Origin: Actinomycetota bacterium
GTDB lineage: Bacteria; Actinomycetota; UBA4738; HRBIN12
Length of the DNA: 8,696 nucleotides
Assembly: GCA_005883885.1 (NCBI GenBank)
Contig: VAYF01000063.1
Coordinates: 1-8,696, forward strand
Direction of reading: 5' to 3'
In this document: piece by piece, positions 1 to 5,599 of the stretch
Layout of the letters: each line of letters opens with the position of its first letter
How positions within the stretch are numbered: position 1 is the first letter of the stretch
The notes under the pieces: model-generated
Seen by the model: the letters and a program-made list of their open reading frames with translations, nothing else
The model's database searches: none
Told to the model about the DNA's origin: nothing
Program-made: the position numbers and the translations under genes

Positions 1-2
1 GT

Positions 3-485
3 CTTGGCGGACCATTCGGGCCACACACGCCGATCCCCGGCATCAGCTATGGGATGGTTCGGCTATGGGTGGGTCACTCGTTGTTCGCAACGGCGGTCGT
101 CACACTGATCGTCCGAGCGCGACTCCAGGGGCTCGATGAAACGCTGGAGGAGGCCGCCGCCGATCTGTATGCCACGCCGGCGCGAAGGTTCCGGCAGATC
201 ACGCTCCCCCTCATGCTCCCCGCCGTGCTTGCCGGCGGCCTCCTCGCCTTCAGCTTCAGCCTCGACGACACGATCATCTCCTCGTTCGTGAGCGTTGCGG
301 GCGCATCGCCGTGGCCGGTGTACGTGTTCAGCGCGGTCCGCAACGCTCTTCGACCCGAGGTCGCATCCGTGTCGACGCTCCTGCTGACGCTGACCTTGAT
401 CGCCATCGCGTCCGTGGCGCTCGTCCTGCGTCGGAGCGGTCAATCGAGCAAGGACGTCGCCAAGACGATGACGGTGGGTGGCTGA
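3..485 (+). CDS. ABC transporter permease, PotC type (3' part)
   Basis: This is the C-terminal part of an inner-membrane permease of the spermidine/putrescine (PotC) ABC importer family. The frame is open from base 3, so the gene enters from the left edge; the ATG at 54 is an internal Met, not the start. Three hydrophobic stretches are visible: around the GHSLFATAVV segment, after the EAA loop, and near the end (STLLLTLTLIAIASVALVL). The cytoplasmic EAA loop that docks on the ATPase is clear (EEAAADLYATPARRF, then ITLPLMLPA). The PotC-like SLDDTIISSFVS segment, PVYVFSAVR and a Pro-Glu followed by STLLL fit polyamine-type permeases. The ATPase, partner permease and binding protein would lie to the left. 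The substrate cannot be told from this fragment; polyamine, putrescine or a related small compound is likely. Confidence 0.9.
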   Translation, partial: LGGPFGPHTPIPGISYGMVRLWVGHSLFATAVVTLIVRARLQGLDETLEEAAADLYATPARRFRQITLPLMLPAVLAGGLLAFSFSLDDTIISSFVSVAGASPWPVYVFSAVRNALRPEVASVSTLLLTLTLIAIASVALVLRRSGQSSKDVAKTMTVGG

Positions 486-541
486 GCTCTCGCGCCGGCC
501 GGCCTGCCGCTCCGCCACGCACCGCTGAGATACTCGGAACC

Positions 542-1027
542 ATGAGCACGCCCCCCTACGTCGCCGTGATCGGGGCGAGCAACGCGACGGAGTGGGAGCT
601 GGCCTCGGCGGAACGCGTGGGTCAGCTGCTCGCGGAGGCCGGATGCGTGCTCGTGTGCGGGGGGCTCGGGGGGGTCATGGATGCCGCCGCCCGCGGCTCC
701 GCCGCGGGCGGCGGCACCTCGATCGGGATCCTCCCGGACGACGACCGGGACTCCGCTTCGCGGCACCTGACGGTGGCGATCGCAACCGGCTTCGGCGAGG
801 CTCGCAACGCGATCGTCGCGCGGAGCACCGACGCCGTGATCGCGGTCGGAGGCGAGTTCGGAACGCTCTCGGAGATCGCCCTCGCGCTCAAGATGGGCAA
901 ACCCGTCATCGGGCTCGGAACGTGGGAACTCGGGCGCGACGATCTCGCGCGGGACCCGATCGTCCGCACCGAGACGCCCGAGGACGCGCTCACGCAGCTC
1001 CGCAGGTTGCTCCCCCAGATGTCGTAG
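542..1027 (+). CDS. LOG-family / TIGR00725-type Rossmann nucleotide-binding protein
   Basis: A 161-residue cytoplasmic protein of the 'lysine decarboxylase-like' LOG superfamily, closest in layout to the TIGR00725 group. Visible features are the N-terminal strand VAVIGAS (7-13), the GGLGGVMDAAARGS loop (40-53), the Arg in GEARNAIVARS (about 88) and the signature GGEFGTLSE (103-111), which corresponds to the PGGxGTxxE motif of LOG enzymes with Val in place of Pro. LOG proteins release cytokinin bases from nucleoside monophosphates. TIGR00725 members are usually unassigned, so phosphoribohydrolase activity is only a possibility. The ATG at 542 was chosen because upstream codons in this frame are antisense-like and overlap the permease, and the N-terminal strand starts right after it. 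The Shine-Dalgarno is weak. The gene begins 56 nt after the permease stop and may be co-transcribed with it. Confidence 0.85.
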   Translation: MSTPPYVAVIGASNATEWELASAERVGQLLAEAGCVLVCGGLGGVMDAAARGSAAGGGTSIGILPDDDRDSASRHLTVAIATGFGEARNAIVARSTDAVIAVGGEFGTLSEIALALKMGKPVIGLGTWELGRDDLARDPIVRTETPEDALTQLRRLLPQMS

Positions 1028-3047
1028 GTCCCGCGGGGTTGACCACGATCCCGTCCGGGCGCACCATCTGGTCGTGTTCGACGTCGTCCTCTTCATCGTG
1101 CTCGCGACCGCCTACTCGGCGTTCGTGATCGAGCTGGTGATCGAGAGTGCGGCGACGAGAGCGCGGGAGCTCGTGGCGTTCGGCTCGGTCCTGGCTGCGC
1201 CGGGTGTCACCGTCGGTGTCTGGATCCTGTGTGGAGTGTCGGCCTCCGCTGCGCTCGCCATGGTGACCGCGGTCGCGTATGCCCGCGGACGCCGGCTCGA
1301 GCGCCGGATGGCCGCGGAGCTCGACGAACGCTGGGAGGAGATCTCCGAGCGCAGCGCCAGTGACGCGACCCGGATACGGTTGCTGTCCTGGCGTGTCGCC
1401 GAGCTCCAAACCTTGACCGACCGGCTGGCGGACGACCGCGCAGCGAGGCGGACCGGGCTGCCGCGGCTGGTCGTCGTGCCCGACTCGCCGGAGGATGTCG
1501 CGAGCGGTCGGTAAGGTTCGCGGATCGCTTCCACGTCTGGCGGGAGCCTCTTGACTCAGCGGCCGCGGAGCTTCGACGTACCACTTCGTGTCGGCCACGG
1601 CCACGTGGACCGCGATCATCACGACCGCGCACACCGCCGCAGGAACGACGAGCCGCGCGTAGGTGCGATCCCACGGGAAGATCCCCACGAACCGCCGCAC
1701 CAGCGCGAGCCGGAGCCAGTTCGACGCCGCGATCGTGATCGCCTGCGCGGCGGCGGCACCATCGATCCCGAAGCGCGGGACCAGCATCCACGCGAGCGTC
1801 AGATCGAGCGCCGCCGACGCCGCGTAGACCACCAGGTCCCAGCCCGTCCGACCGGCCATGATCAGGACGAACCCGGCGGCGCCGACGCTCACGTTGATCG
1901 CCTGCCCCACCACCAGGATCCGCAGGGCGCCGCTGCCGCTCGCGAACCGTCCGCCGCCGAACACCTGCAGGATCGCCTGCGGCACGATCAGCATCAGCAG
2001 CAGCAACGGGATCGTGCCCGCGACGGTCCAGCGCGTGATCGCCTTGAACAGCGCGTCCAGCCGGTCGCGCTCGCCGCGGGCGTGGAGGTCCGCGACGAAC
2101 GGCGAGAACACGTAAGAAACCGCGGTCAGGAAGAGCACCATCGCGAGCGCGACGCGAACGCACGCCGAGTACACGCCCACCTCCTCGGCCGTGACGTAGC
2201 CGGCGCCGATGAAATGCGACGCGACGAAGTAGTCGATCCAGAAGAGGCCTTGGGAGAGGAGGGCGGCGGGAGCGCGTGGTGCGCCGTAGCGCACCAGCGC
2301 GCCCGCCGCCCCCGGCTCGAGCTCCTCGCGAGCGTCCGCGCCGCTGATCGAGCTCCAGAAGAACCGCGCCGCCACCGACGAAAGGCACCACGACGCCGCG
2401 TATGCCCAGACCGCCATCGCCTCGGTCTTGTGGATCTGCCAGAGGACGAGCATCAGGACGATCCAGAGCAGCGGCTGGGCCATCCACTGCACATAGAGCG
2501 TGTGGCGCATCACCTTGAGGCCGCGGCTGCCGGCGACCCAAACGTAGGTGAGCGCGACGAACGGGATCGCGACGGCGGCCGCGCGGAGCGCGGCCGCCGT
2601 CTCCCCCGCGGTCTGCGCCCCACCGAGCGACCGGCCGACCGGCCCGGCGACCAGGTACACGACGATCCCGACGGCGATCGAGATCGCCGCCGCGATCTGG
2701 ATCGCCCTCCCGACCAGCGGCCGGATCCGCCCCGGATGCCCGGCTCCGATGTCGATCGCCACGTACCGGACCGCGGCCATGTCCATCCCGAACCGCGTCC
2801 CGGCCGCGACGATGAACGCGAACTGCGTGCCGATCGTCACGATCCCGAGCGCGACGGCGCCGGTCCCGCCCCCGCCGAACGCTCGCGCGATCAGGATGTT
2901 CGCCGCGAACGTGCCGACCACGAACACCGCCAGCCCGACGATGTTCTGCGCGGTGCCGGCCGCGAGGACCCGATAGTCCTTGCCGCTGGTGCCCGAGAAG
3001 ACCCCGGAAGGGCGCGCGGCCGACTCGAGCCGGCCCTCTTCCTCCAT
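990..3047 (-). CDS. Polysaccharide biosynthesis flippase (Wzx/MATE-like), 3' end anomalous
   Basis: An integral membrane lipid-linked oligosaccharide flippase of the polysaccharide transporter (PST/Wzx) type. From the ATG at 3047 the first 490 or so residues are convincing: about 13 hydrophobic helices, short charged loops, and typical elements such as SQGLFWIDYFVAS in the middle and VPRFGIDGAAAAQAI near helices 11-12. The family normally has 14 helices; the last is not seen. After DTKWYVEA (near base 1570) the composition turns to Arg/His/Asp/Gln-rich, antisense-like sequence, and the frame stays open to a TGA at 990-992. Shifting frame by one gives a TGA at 1556-1558. The gene is therefore probably truncated or frameshifted near 1556-1570, and the part from 990 to about 1556 is doubtful. 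A GTG at 3080 is an alternative start; neither has a clear ribosome site. It is divergent from the lipoprotein at 3144. Confidence 0.75.
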   Translation of the reverse strand: MEEEGRLESAARPSGVFSGTSGKDYRVLAAGTAQNIVGLAVFVVGTFAANILIARAFGGGGTGAVALGIVTIGTQFAFIVAAGTRFGMDMAAVRYVAIDIGAGHPGRIRPLVGRAIQIAAAISIAVGIVVYLVAGPVGRSLGGAQTAGETAAALRAAAVAIPFVALTYVWVAGSRGLKVMRHTLYVQWMAQPLLWIVLMLVLWQIHKTEAMAVWAYAASWCLSSVAARFFWSSISGADAREELEPGAAGALVRYGAPRAPAALLSQGLFWIDYFVASHFIGAGYVTAEEVGVYSACVRVALAMVLFLTAVSYVFSPFVADLHARGERDRLDALFKAITRWTVAGTIPLLLLMLIVPQAILQVFGGGRFASGSGALRILVVGQAINVSVGAAGFVLIMAGRTGWDLVVYAASAALDLTLAWMLVPRFGIDGAAAAQAITIAASNWLRLALVRRFVGIFPWDRTYARLVVPAAVCAVVMIAVHVAVADTKWYVEAPRPLSQEAPARRGSDPRTLPTARDILRRVGHDDQPRQPGPPRCAVVRQPVGQGLELGDTPGQQPYPGRVTGAALGDLLPAFVELRGHPALEPASAGIRDRGHHGERSGGRHSTQDPDTDGDTRRSQDRAERHELPRSRRRTLDHQLDHERRVGGREHDEEDDVEHDQMVRPDGIVVNPAGPTTSGGATCGAA
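1074..1514 (+). CDS. Small membrane protein with two TM segments and a coiled coil, unknown function
   Basis: I do not recognise this 146-residue protein. It has a hydrophobic N-terminal segment (about 3-24), a second membrane segment (about 44-70), then a charged helix (about 72-127) rich in Arg, Glu, Ala and Leu with heptad-like spacing, suggesting a cytoplasmic coiled coil. The tail is LPRLVVVPDSPEDVASGR. Codon third positions are mostly G or C in this frame and the residue composition is protein-like, which argues it is real. The start is GTG at 1074, 46 nt after the LOG stop; no ATG lies in frame upstream and no strong ribosome site is visible, so the start is uncertain. It lies wholly antisense to the unlikely tail of the flippase frame. 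It could be the last gene of the permease-LOG cluster. Confidence 0.55.
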   Translation: MFDVVLFIVLATAYSAFVIELVIESAATRARELVAFGSVLAAPGVTVGVWILCGVSASAALAMVTAVAYARGRRLERRMAAELDERWEEISERSASDATRIRLLSWRVAELQTLTDRLADDRAARRTGLPRLVVVPDSPEDVASGR

Positions 3048-3090
3048 GTCCACGGGCGGGAAGTATCGCAGGGGCCTCACGGCCCCAGCC

Positions 3091-3115
3091 GAACCGTAGG
3101 TGCCCCTCGCCCGTA
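3091..3115 (+). promoter_or_regulatory. Possible ECF-sigma-type promoter of the COG4315 lipoprotein
   Basis: GAACC at 3091-3095 is followed after 16 nt by CGTA at 3112-3115. This resembles actinobacterial ECF sigma factor promoters (GGAAC, 16-17 nt, CGTN). It would start transcription just before the strong ribosome site at 3131-3138. The match is short and could be chance. Confidence 0.25.
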
Positions 3116-3143
3116 CCTTCGACAGAACCCGGAAGGAGAACCG

Positions 3144-3650
3144 ATGTTCCGCATGATCCCGCTCGCCCTCGTGGCTGCGCTCACGCTGGCCGCGTGTGCG
3201 AGTAGCAGCAGCACGACCCCACCGGCCGCGGGCGGCACGTCCACGCCGCCGGCCTCGTCCGGCTCGACCGTCCAGGTCGCGAACTCGCCCCAGTACGGAT
3301 CGATCCTCGTGGACGCACAGGGCAACACGCTCTACCTCTTCGACCAGGACACGGGGAAGACGAGCGCCTGCACCGGCGCCTGCGTCACGAACTGGCCAGC
3401 GCTCACGGTCAGCGGATCACCGACCGCCGGCACCGGCGTCGACGCGAGCCTCCTCGGCACCGCCAAGCAAGCCGACGGATCGACCCAGGTGACGTACAAG
3501 GGGCACCTGCTCTACACCTTCACGGGTGACTCGACCCCAGGCGCGACCAGCGGTGAGGGCGTCGAAGCCTTCTTCATCGTCTCCTCGATGGGCGACAAGG
3601 TCGGCGCGCCGATGGCCACGAGGAGCAGCAGCAGCGCGTACCACTACTGA
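3144..3650 (+). CDS. Secreted lipoprotein with COG4315 repeats (secreted repeat of unknown function)
   Basis: A 168-residue exported lipoprotein. The signal peptide is MFRMIPLALVAALTLAAC with lipobox LAAC and lipidated Cys18. A Ser/Thr/Pro/Gly linker (19-45) follows, then two copies of the secreted repeat found in COG4315/PF03640 proteins. Repeat one has GSILVDAQGNTLYLFDQD, a CTGAC pair (Cys76, Cys80) and NWPAL (83-87). Repeat two has VTYKGHLLYTFTGDSTPG, then SGEGVEAFFIVSS. In the family the second repeat usually has Trp where this protein has Phe (AFF). The role of these extracytoplasmic domains is unknown; a redox or metal role has been suggested because of the paired Cys. The start is firm: GGAAGGAG at 3131-3138 lies 5 nt before the ATG, and the signal peptide begins at once. 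The open frame to its left is antisense to the flippase and is not part of the gene. Confidence 0.92.
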   Translation: MFRMIPLALVAALTLAACASSSSTTPPAAGGTSTPPASSGSTVQVANSPQYGSILVDAQGNTLYLFDQDTGKTSACTGACVTNWPALTVSGSPTAGTGVDASLLGTAKQADGSTQVTYKGHLLYTFTGDSTPGATSGEGVEAFFIVSSMGDKVGAPMATRSSSSAYHY

Positions 3651-3706
3651 TCTCGCAGGTCGCGCGGACGTTGTGCAGAGAAGTGTGACAAGAACGCCCA
3701 TTCCGC

Positions 3707-3736
3707 TTGACGCCTCGTACCCCCCGACCGTAGGGT
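3707..3736 (+). promoter_or_regulatory. Housekeeping-type promoter for the VOC-glycosylase operon
   Basis: TTGACG at 3707-3712 and TAGGGT at 3731-3736 are separated by 18 nt. Both match actinobacterial vegetative sigma factor boxes (TTGACN and TANNNT). The expected start, about 7 nt after the -10 box, is 3742-3744, exactly where the structured leader begins. It lies 57 nt after the lipoprotein stop, so the VOC gene probably has its own transcript. Confidence 0.6.
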
Positions 3737-3742
3737 TCCGAC

Positions 3743-3860
3743 TGTCCTCATCGGATGGAACCGGGGACGGGGGAAGGCAAGGGACGCTAGCCGATACCCC
3801 GGGGTCCCGGAGTGGCCGCAAGGTTAGTTCGTCCGGAACTGTCCGATGGGGACACTTTTT
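3743..3860 (+). ncRNA. Structured leader RNA, candidate attenuator or riboswitch of unknown class
   Basis: Bases 3743-3755 pair with 3842-3854 to give a 13-bp closing stem with one G-U pair. Inside it are an extended arm (3761-3765 with 3806-3810, 3768-3772 with 3797-3801, 3776-3778 with 3790-3792), a small hairpin with a GCAA GNRA-type loop (3815-3824), and a 5-bp hairpin AGTTC/GAACT (3826-3830 with 3836-3840). The right strand of the closing stem contains GGGGA (3848-3852), the only plausible Shine-Dalgarno for the ATG at 3862, so closing the stem would block translation. A rival local hairpin uses 3840-3844 and 3850-3854 and is followed by CTTTTT, like an intrinsic terminator. The pairings were found by eye; folding energies were not computed. 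I could not match a known riboswitch. A stand-alone small RNA ending in the T run is the alternative reading. Confidence 0.45.
3840..3860 (+). terminator. Possible intrinsic terminator within the leader
   Basis: TGTCC (3840-3844), a GATGG loop and GGACA (3850-3854) form a 5-bp hairpin, followed by CTTTTT (3855-3860). It is short for a terminator, but the T run is striking in such a GC-rich region. It cannot form together with the 13-bp leader stem, since both use 3850-3854. It ends 1 nt before the VOC start codon. Confidence 0.35.
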
Positions 3861-3861
3861 C

Positions 3862-4263
3862 ATGTCTGGGGCGCACTTCCTCTCGCTGGACTTCCTGTAC
3901 ACGCCGAGTCACGACGTCGCCGCCGACCTCGCCGTCTTCGAAGACATGCTCGGCGCCCGGGTTCGTTTCGCGATCGACGGGATGGGGACACGGGTGGCGG
4001 CGGTCGAACTGGGCGAGGGCGCGCCGCTCATCCTGCTCACCGACCATCTGGAGGGCGAACGCGCGATCGCCGTGTTCCGCGTCGACGATCTTCCGGCAAC
4101 GATGGAGGATCTCCGAGCCCGCGGCTGGGATCCCGTTCGTACCTTCGAGATCCCGCACGGGCCGTGCGTCTCGTTCACAACGCCAGGTGGGCACCGGATC
4201 GCGCTGTATCAGGTGACGAGGCCAGAGGTGGCCGAGCACTTCGAGGGACGTCGCGACTTCTGA
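3862..4263 (+). CDS. VOC family protein (glyoxalase/bleomycin-resistance fold)
   Basis: A 133-residue cytoplasmic protein with the beta-alpha-beta-beta-beta arrangement of the vicinal oxygen chelate superfamily. The first module runs from HFLSLDFLYTPSHDVAADLAVF (about 5-26) to LILLTDHL. The second runs from AIAVFRVDDLPATMEDL, through the Gly-Trp loop and the FEIPHGPCVSF stretch, to PGGHRIALYQVTRPEVAEHF. The closing RPEVAEHFEGR tail is typical of small actinobacterial glyoxalase-like proteins. Metal ligands cannot be assigned with confidence, and VOC members range from lyases and dioxygenases to binding proteins, so no substrate is proposed. The ATG at 3862 is chosen because the fold starts at once and GGGGA at 3848-3852 is suitably spaced; the frame is open upstream but that stretch is the promoter and structured leader. 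Its TGA overlaps the next ATG by one base, so the two genes are probably translationally coupled. Confidence 0.85.
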   Translation: MSGAHFLSLDFLYTPSHDVAADLAVFEDMLGARVRFAIDGMGTRVAAVELGEGAPLILLTDHLEGERAIAVFRVDDLPATMEDLRARGWDPVRTFEIPHGPCVSFTTPGGHRIALYQVTRPEVAEHFEGRRDF

Positions 4264-4892
4264 TGACGAGCCTCACGCCACGGACCCTCCGGAGCGCTGC
4301 GCGACGACTCGCTGCGGCCGACCCCGTTCTCGGCGCGTCGGTGGAACGGTTCGGGCCCCCGCCCCTATGGAGACGGGACCCGAGCTACGCCACGCTCGTT
4401 CATCTCATCCTGGAGCAGCAGGTGTCGCTCGCTTCGGCGCAGGCCGCGTTCGATCGGCTCGTCGTTGCGATCGACGAGCCGACCCCGAGGGGACTGCTGA
4501 CGCTCGACGACGCGCAGCTCCGCGCTATCGGCTTCAGCCGGCAGAAGGCGGAGTATGCACGCGACCTCGCGGTAGCGCTGCTTGACGGCTTCGATCTGGA
4601 CGCGCTCGCGGACCTCCCCGACGAAGCCGTCCGTGCGGAGCTCGTTCGGCTCCGCGGCATCGGGCGATGGACCGCCGATGTCTACCTGACGATGTGCCTG
4701 CTGCGTCCCGATGTGTGGCCCCATGGGGACCAGGCGCTCGCGACCGCCGCGATGGAGATCGCGGATCTCCCGCAGCGACCCACGTTCACGCAGCTCGGCG
4801 AGATGGCGGAACGGTGGCGGCCCTACCGAGCGGTCGCGGCCCGGATCCTCTGGCACCATTACCTCCGCGTGCGCGGGCTCCCGGTCGACTGA
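4263..4892 (+). CDS. DNA-3-methyladenine glycosylase, AlkA-like (HhH-GPD)
   Basis: A 209-residue base-excision repair enzyme of the HhH-GPD superfamily, expected to remove alkylated purines such as 3-methyladenine from DNA. The EQQVSLASA motif (51-59) is typical of AlkA-like enzymes. The helix-hairpin-helix is at LRGIGRWTAD (130-139), and the catalytic Asp of the Gly/Pro-Asp loop is most likely Asp156 in WPHGDQALA. WRPYRAVAARILWHHY (185-200) is the usual C-terminal helix signature. Escherichia coli AlkA has an extra N-terminal domain of about 100 residues; this protein lacks it, as do many short bacterial forms. The start ATG shares its A with the stop of the VOC gene (TGATG). A shared operon with a VOC protein suggests a detoxification or alkylation-damage theme, which is inference. 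Confidence 0.92.
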   Translation: MTSLTPRTLRSAARRLAAADPVLGASVERFGPPPLWRRDPSYATLVHLILEQQVSLASAQAAFDRLVVAIDEPTPRGLLTLDDAQLRAIGFSRQKAEYARDLAVALLDGFDLDALADLPDEAVRAELVRLRGIGRWTADVYLTMCLLRPDVWPHGDQALATAAMEIADLPQRPTFTQLGEMAERWRPYRAVAARILWHHYLRVRGLPVD

Positions 4893-4923
4893 AGCGCGCA
4901 GAGTGGCGGGGGCTCCACCAGCT

Positions 4924-4962
4924 TGTTCCAGATACTGGAACCGAGTTCCACTATCTGGAACA
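4924..4962. terminator. 39-nt palindrome between convergent genes: bidirectional terminator or tandem operator
   Basis: TGTTCCAGATA (4924-4934) is exactly inverted at 4952-4962. Inside, TGGAAC (4936-4941) is inverted at 4945-4950 around a CGA loop; the only break is a C facing C at 4935/4951. As RNA this gives 17 bp on either strand, placed about midway between the stops of the glycosylase (4892) and the minus-strand lipoprotein (5001), which fits a bidirectional terminator. There is no T run on either side. The element also reads as two 17-bp dyads, GTTCCAGATACTGGAAC (4925-4941) and GTTCCACTATCTGGAAC (4945-4961), set 20 bp apart, which is how a tandem repressor site would look. Location favours the terminator reading. 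Confidence 0.55.
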
Positions 4963-5000
4963 GCGCACGACTCGGGTCCGGCGTATACGGAGCCGGCGGG

Positions 5001-5588
5001 TCAAGCGGAGGTCGACACGTTGACCTTCGCGCACTCCGGCGCGGCCGAGAACGCGGCATCCAGCTCGTCACCCGAGAACTGGTTCAGGTCTTGCCCGAAC
5101 CCCTGCATGTCCGTCTGGAACTGCTTGAGCAGAGGGCCGAACGCAGCCGTGAAGGCGGCCGGACTGCTGGTAGGAAGATCGGCCGACTGGTCGCGAAGCT
5201 TCTGCAGATCCGTCTGCAGGGTCGTGAAATCGGACTTGAGGGTCGATGACGCCGCTTGCCCGTCGGAGACGTCCGGGACGCCGAGCGCCTCGATCTTCGC
5301 GACGAGCGTTGTCGTGTCTTGGATCATCCCGTCCAGGAAGTCGAGCCAGCTCTGCTTCACCGCGGCGATGTCGGTTCCGTCGGCCTTGAACGCATCCTGC
5401 CGTTGCTTCACGGCGTTCGCGTAGTCCTGGAACGCGCCGCAGACACCGATCACGTAGGCGCTCGCCGAGAGGCCGGCGCTCGTGCTCGCCGAGGCAGATC
5501 CCGACGGCGCAGTCGATGTGCTGCACCCGGCGAGCGCCAGGGGAACGACAACCAATGCGGATACCACTCCTAGACGGAGACGCGTCAC
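5001..5588 (-). CDS. Small secreted lipoprotein, unknown function
   Basis: An exported lipoprotein of 195 residues. The signal peptide is short (MTRLRLGVVSALVVVPLALAGC) with lipobox LAGC and the lipidated Cys at 22. A Ser/Thr/Ala linker follows, then a mostly helical domain rich in Gln, Asp, Leu and Ala (VKQSWLDFLDGMIQD, LKSDFTTLQTDLQKLRDQ, LLKQFQTDMQGFGQDLNQF). Two further Cys, one in VIGVCGAF and one in the final APECAKVN, could form a disulfide. I do not recognise the family. The GTG at 5588 is preferred because AAGGAG (5600-5595 on this strand) lies 6 nt before it and the signal peptide follows directly. An earlier GTG at 5603, overlapping the upstream stop as GTGA, would add five residues. 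It follows the phosphohydrolase closely and is probably in the same transcript. Confidence 0.8.
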   Translation of the reverse strand: MTRLRLGVVSALVVVPLALAGCSTSTAPSGSASASTSAGLSASAYVIGVCGAFQDYANAVKQRQDAFKADGTDIAAVKQSWLDFLDGMIQDTTTLVAKIEALGVPDVSDGQAASSTLKSDFTTLQTDLQKLRDQSADLPTSSPAAFTAAFGPLLKQFQTDMQGFGQDLNQFSGDELDAAFSAAPECAKVNVSTSA

Positions 5589-5599
5589 TCCGAGCTCCT

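Noticed and set aside
54..485. ATG at 54 as the start of the permease
   Set aside because: The frame is open to the window edge and the residues before it are permease-like; a 143-residue permease would lack most helices.
1559..1566. NotI site at the flippase anomaly as a sign of a cloning junction
   Set aside because: GCGGCCGC is expected by chance in such GC-rich DNA, and no vector sequence is seen nearby.
1551..3143. Long plus-strand open frame continuous with the COG4315 lipoprotein
   Set aside because: It is antisense to the flippase and has Arg/Asp/His/Pro-rich composition. The lipoprotein has its own strong ribosome site and signal peptide at 3144.
3731..3740. TAGGGTTCCG resembles the 5' conserved block of the ykkC (guanidine-I) riboswitch
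   Set aside because: The first six bases are better explained as the -10 box, and the later conserved blocks of that riboswitch are not found in order downstream.
3743..3860. tRNA (including selenocysteine tRNA) or SRP RNA as an explanation of the structured region
   Set aside because: No T-loop consensus, CCA-adjacent acceptor, or GGAAGGNAGCAGC-type SRP loop is present.
4925..4961. Four copies of GTTCCA/TGGAAC as a small CRISPR-like array
   Set aside because: The repeats are 6 nt, alternate in orientation and have no spacers of CRISPR length. They are the arms of the palindrome.
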